NCBI GenBank assembly: GCA_001799275.1
Contig: MGTE01000052.1
Location: 57,672 to 91,766 of the forward strand
Reading direction: 5' to 3'
Length of the DNA: 34,095 bases
Source: Deltaproteobacteria bacterium RIFOXYD12_FULL_57_12
Lineage (GTDB): Bacteria > Desulfobacterota > Desulfobulbia > Desulfobulbales > BM004
Shown: in pieces, positions 32,521 through 34,095 of the stretch
Numbering within the stretch: the first letter of the stretch is position 1
Layout: the number at the start of each line of letters is the position of its first letter
Program-made: the position numbers and the translations under genes
The notes under the pieces: model-generated
What the model saw: the letters and a program-made list of their open reading frames with translations, nothing else
Database searches by the model: none
What the model was told of the DNA's origin: nothing

Positions 32521-32583
32521 ATGTTCCTCCGATTGCATCTCCGCGTGTTTCACCCTTTTCGGCTCAGTCACGACCAGTCTTTT

Positions 32584-34095
32584 TTACTGCAGCCGGCCGT
32601 GATAGTTGAATGTGCGACGACCGGTTTTTTCCTTGCTTGGATTGTTCAAGGCGCGGTCAAGGTCTTTAAGCAGGTCCCGGTCCAACTTCATGCACGTGAG
32701 ATCGATCACTGCATAATTTAGCCCCAAGGAGGCAATATCCGCAAGTTCATTGAGTAGGGAGAAAGGCATCTCCGGCAGAGCCAGGGTCGCCCCCCATCGG
32801 CGGACAAGTTCGTAGCGCTCACCTTTGGGACTGACAAACGGCTGCTGGTATCGAAAATGTTCCGCCGCAAGTCGAGAGGTAAAAAGCGGCATGCGGCCGA
32901 AAACCGTCAGGCCTGGGGCCGCGCCTGTTTTTCCGCCCTGTCGCCGACAAATCGCCGCAAGCGTTGTCCGATCGGTCTCCACGGCGATCTGCGCATGACC
33001 GATGCTGTTTTCCTGCAAAGTAACCAGGGCGGCTGAGTTGAGTACATTCAGCGTGTGATCCCCGAAAAGACTGATCTTTGCATCCCCGGGGAAAAATAAC
33101 GTTTGTCCAAGATGACCGAGTTGCCAGGCTGCAAAGCCCAAATCAGTAAGAGCGACAAGCGCCTGCCGATAAAAATCGACATCCTCTTCGAGAATGATCG
33201 GCGGCAGGGCCCAGATCAACCGACGGGTCCATGCGTTCAGTTTGCGCGCCAGTTGCCGGCTTTGTGTAAAGGTTTCCCGGCTCAAGGTGACCAGTACACG
33301 GTCGGGCTGAAAAGGCAAGCGCTGCTGCAGGCCATGCAGGTCGTCAAGTTTGAGCCACAGGCCAAGGGGGCCTGGTTTCTGCCGGGGCCGCCTGGAACTC
33401 GCGGATTTTGATTCTTGCAAAGCCTTAAGCACGGTAGCCACCCGGTCCCGATCCGGCAGGCGGGCGATTGTTTTCCGAAAGGGCAGCGGGTCGACCAGGC
33501 GCTCTCTGCGTTCAAGCGCCCTCCCCTCCTTGGTATCAACCAGGTAGGCGGCATCGCCGCTTTGCGCGTCATGCGGCGTATCGATCATCACCATGGCCCC
33601 GGCGGACGCCGAGGAGACCTGCCGCGTTCCGACATAGAGCGTTTTCAAGGTAAAGGAAAAACGTTCGCCGGTCTTTTCGTGATGGATTCGCAGCCGGTCA
33701 CCGACTTGAATTCCGGACTTGATGCGGAACCGAGGTCGCCCCTCCTTAATGCGTTCAATCTTGCCCAGGAAAATACCGATATTGCCGGAATGATGCGGAG
33801 TCAACGCATCCGCCGGGTTGGTATGCTTAAAATAACCGGCCGTGCTGCGCCGGCCCATGGATTGGTCAAGAAATTCCCTGGCCTTTGCCAGGGCCTCACG
33901 ATCGCCCGGTTCGGCGTCAAGCATGGTCCGATAGGCTCTCACCACGGAGCCAACATACTGGGTGTTGCGCAGCCGGCCTTCGATCTTGAGCGACGTGACA
34001 CCGGCCCGGGCCAGATCCGGAATGAGATCAATGGCGCAGAGATCGTTCATTGAAAAAAAATAGCCGCCACTTTTTTTGTCTTCCTTGCCCCTACC
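32584..34095 (-). CDS. U32-family protein, partial (5' end beyond window)
   Basis: The frame is open through the right edge (503 codons visible). The first part carries YFFSMNDLCAIDLIPDLARAG and SLKIEGRL, the signature of the U32 'peptidase' family, whose RlhA and TrhP members hydroxylate rRNA or tRNA in E. coli. After it comes a linker, and then a second barrel-like half with LFGDHTLNVLNSAA and VFGRMPLFTSRLA, which resembles the core of the U32 fold again. The visible methionine at 34050 is internal, not the start. Function is undecided between RNA hydroxylation and the older protease annotation; RlhA-like is the likelier. Confidence 0.8.
   Translation of the reverse strand, partial: GRGKEDKKSGGYFFSMNDLCAIDLIPDLARAGVTSLKIEGRLRNTQYVGSVVRAYRTMLDAEPGDREALAKAREFLDQSMGRRSTAGYFKHTNPADALTPHHSGNIGIFLGKIERIKEGRPRFRIKSGIQVGDRLRIHHEKTGERFSFTLKTLYVGTRQVSSASAGAMVMIDTPHDAQSGDAAYLVDTKEGRALERRERLVDPLPFRKTIARLPDRDRVATVLKALQESKSASSRRPRQKPGPLGLWLKLDDLHGLQQRLPFQPDRVLVTLSRETFTQSRQLARKLNAWTRRLIWALPPIILEEDVDFYRQALVALTDLGFAAWQLGHLGQTLFFPGDAKISLFGDHTLNVLNSAALVTLQENSIGHAQIAVETDRTTLAAICRRQGGKTGAAPGLTVFGRMPLFTSRLAAEHFRYQQPFVSPKGERYELVRRWGATLALPEMPFSLLNELADIASLGLNYAVIDLTCMKLDRDLLKDLDRALNNPSKEKTGRRTFNYHGRLQ

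Noticed and set aside
1-34095. Mobile elements, CRISPR arrays, tRNA or rRNA genes
   Set aside because: No transposase, terminal inverted repeats, regular repeat arrays or RNA gene patterns noticed on either strand.

Overview
The window is a compact, gene-dense stretch of a Gram-negative bacterial chromosome made almost entirely of core metabolism and information-processing genes. No insertion sequence, prophage, CRISPR array, rRNA or tRNA was seen. A TolC-type outer-membrane protein, a sigma-54 promoter in front of a type IV pilin, citramalate-route isoleucine synthesis (cimA beside lysC), a DUF4911-like gene and the carboxyspermidine polyamine pathway together suggest a Desulfobacterota (former deltaproteobacterial) genome, perhaps Desulfobulbales. 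That placement is inference from gene content and protein flavour, not from a marker gene.

Layout. (1) Positions 1-4997, minus strand: a polyamine operon speA, carboxy(nor)spermidine dehydrogenase, nspC, speB, with speB cut by the left edge. It encodes arginine -> agmatine -> putrescine -> carboxyspermidine -> spermidine. (2) 5272-5816, plus: cutA and a 69-residue cysteine-rich protein, coupled by a 4-bp overlap behind a good sigma-70 promoter. thiD faces them and abuts directly. (3) 6971-10911, plus: topoisomerase IV genes parE and parC, whose sequences resemble the Bacteroidetes type. Their promoter has a palindrome inside its spacer. (4) 11038-12108, plus: a membrane-anchored Bax-like glucosaminidase.

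(5) 12165-25363, minus: about 13 kb of codirectional genes, in transcription order lysC, cimA, a ComEA-like helix-hairpin-helix protein, an orphan znuA, miaA, pgsA, recJ, purB, a DUF4911-like gene, tolC, miaB and a PHP-domain phosphoesterase. Many junctions are short or overlapping. Both genes for 2-methylthio-isopentenyl-A37 in tRNA (miaA, miaB) lie in this cluster. (6) 25645-29499, plus: an M23 endopeptidase, trmL, serC and a radical SAM protein with an unusual cysteine spacing. (7) 29693-30312: a self-contained type IV pilin unit with a sigma-54 promoter, strong ribosome binding site, pilin gene and rho-independent terminator. (8) 30389-34095: rlmN (plus) converging on and overlapping bioB (minus), which follows a two-barrel U32 protein cut by the right edge.

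The genes mostly serve growth functions: polyamines, Ile/Lys/Ser/purine/biotin/thiamine supply, DNA topology and repair, envelope turnover, and RNA modification (miaA, miaB, trmL, rlmN, possibly U32). I did not find a clearly new multigene system. The points most worth a second look are the sigma-54 pilin unit, the one-operon arginine-to-spermidine route, the Bacteroidetes-like topoisomerase IV with its altered quinolone-site residue, the CX4CX2C radical SAM protein and the cutA-linked Cys-rich protein.
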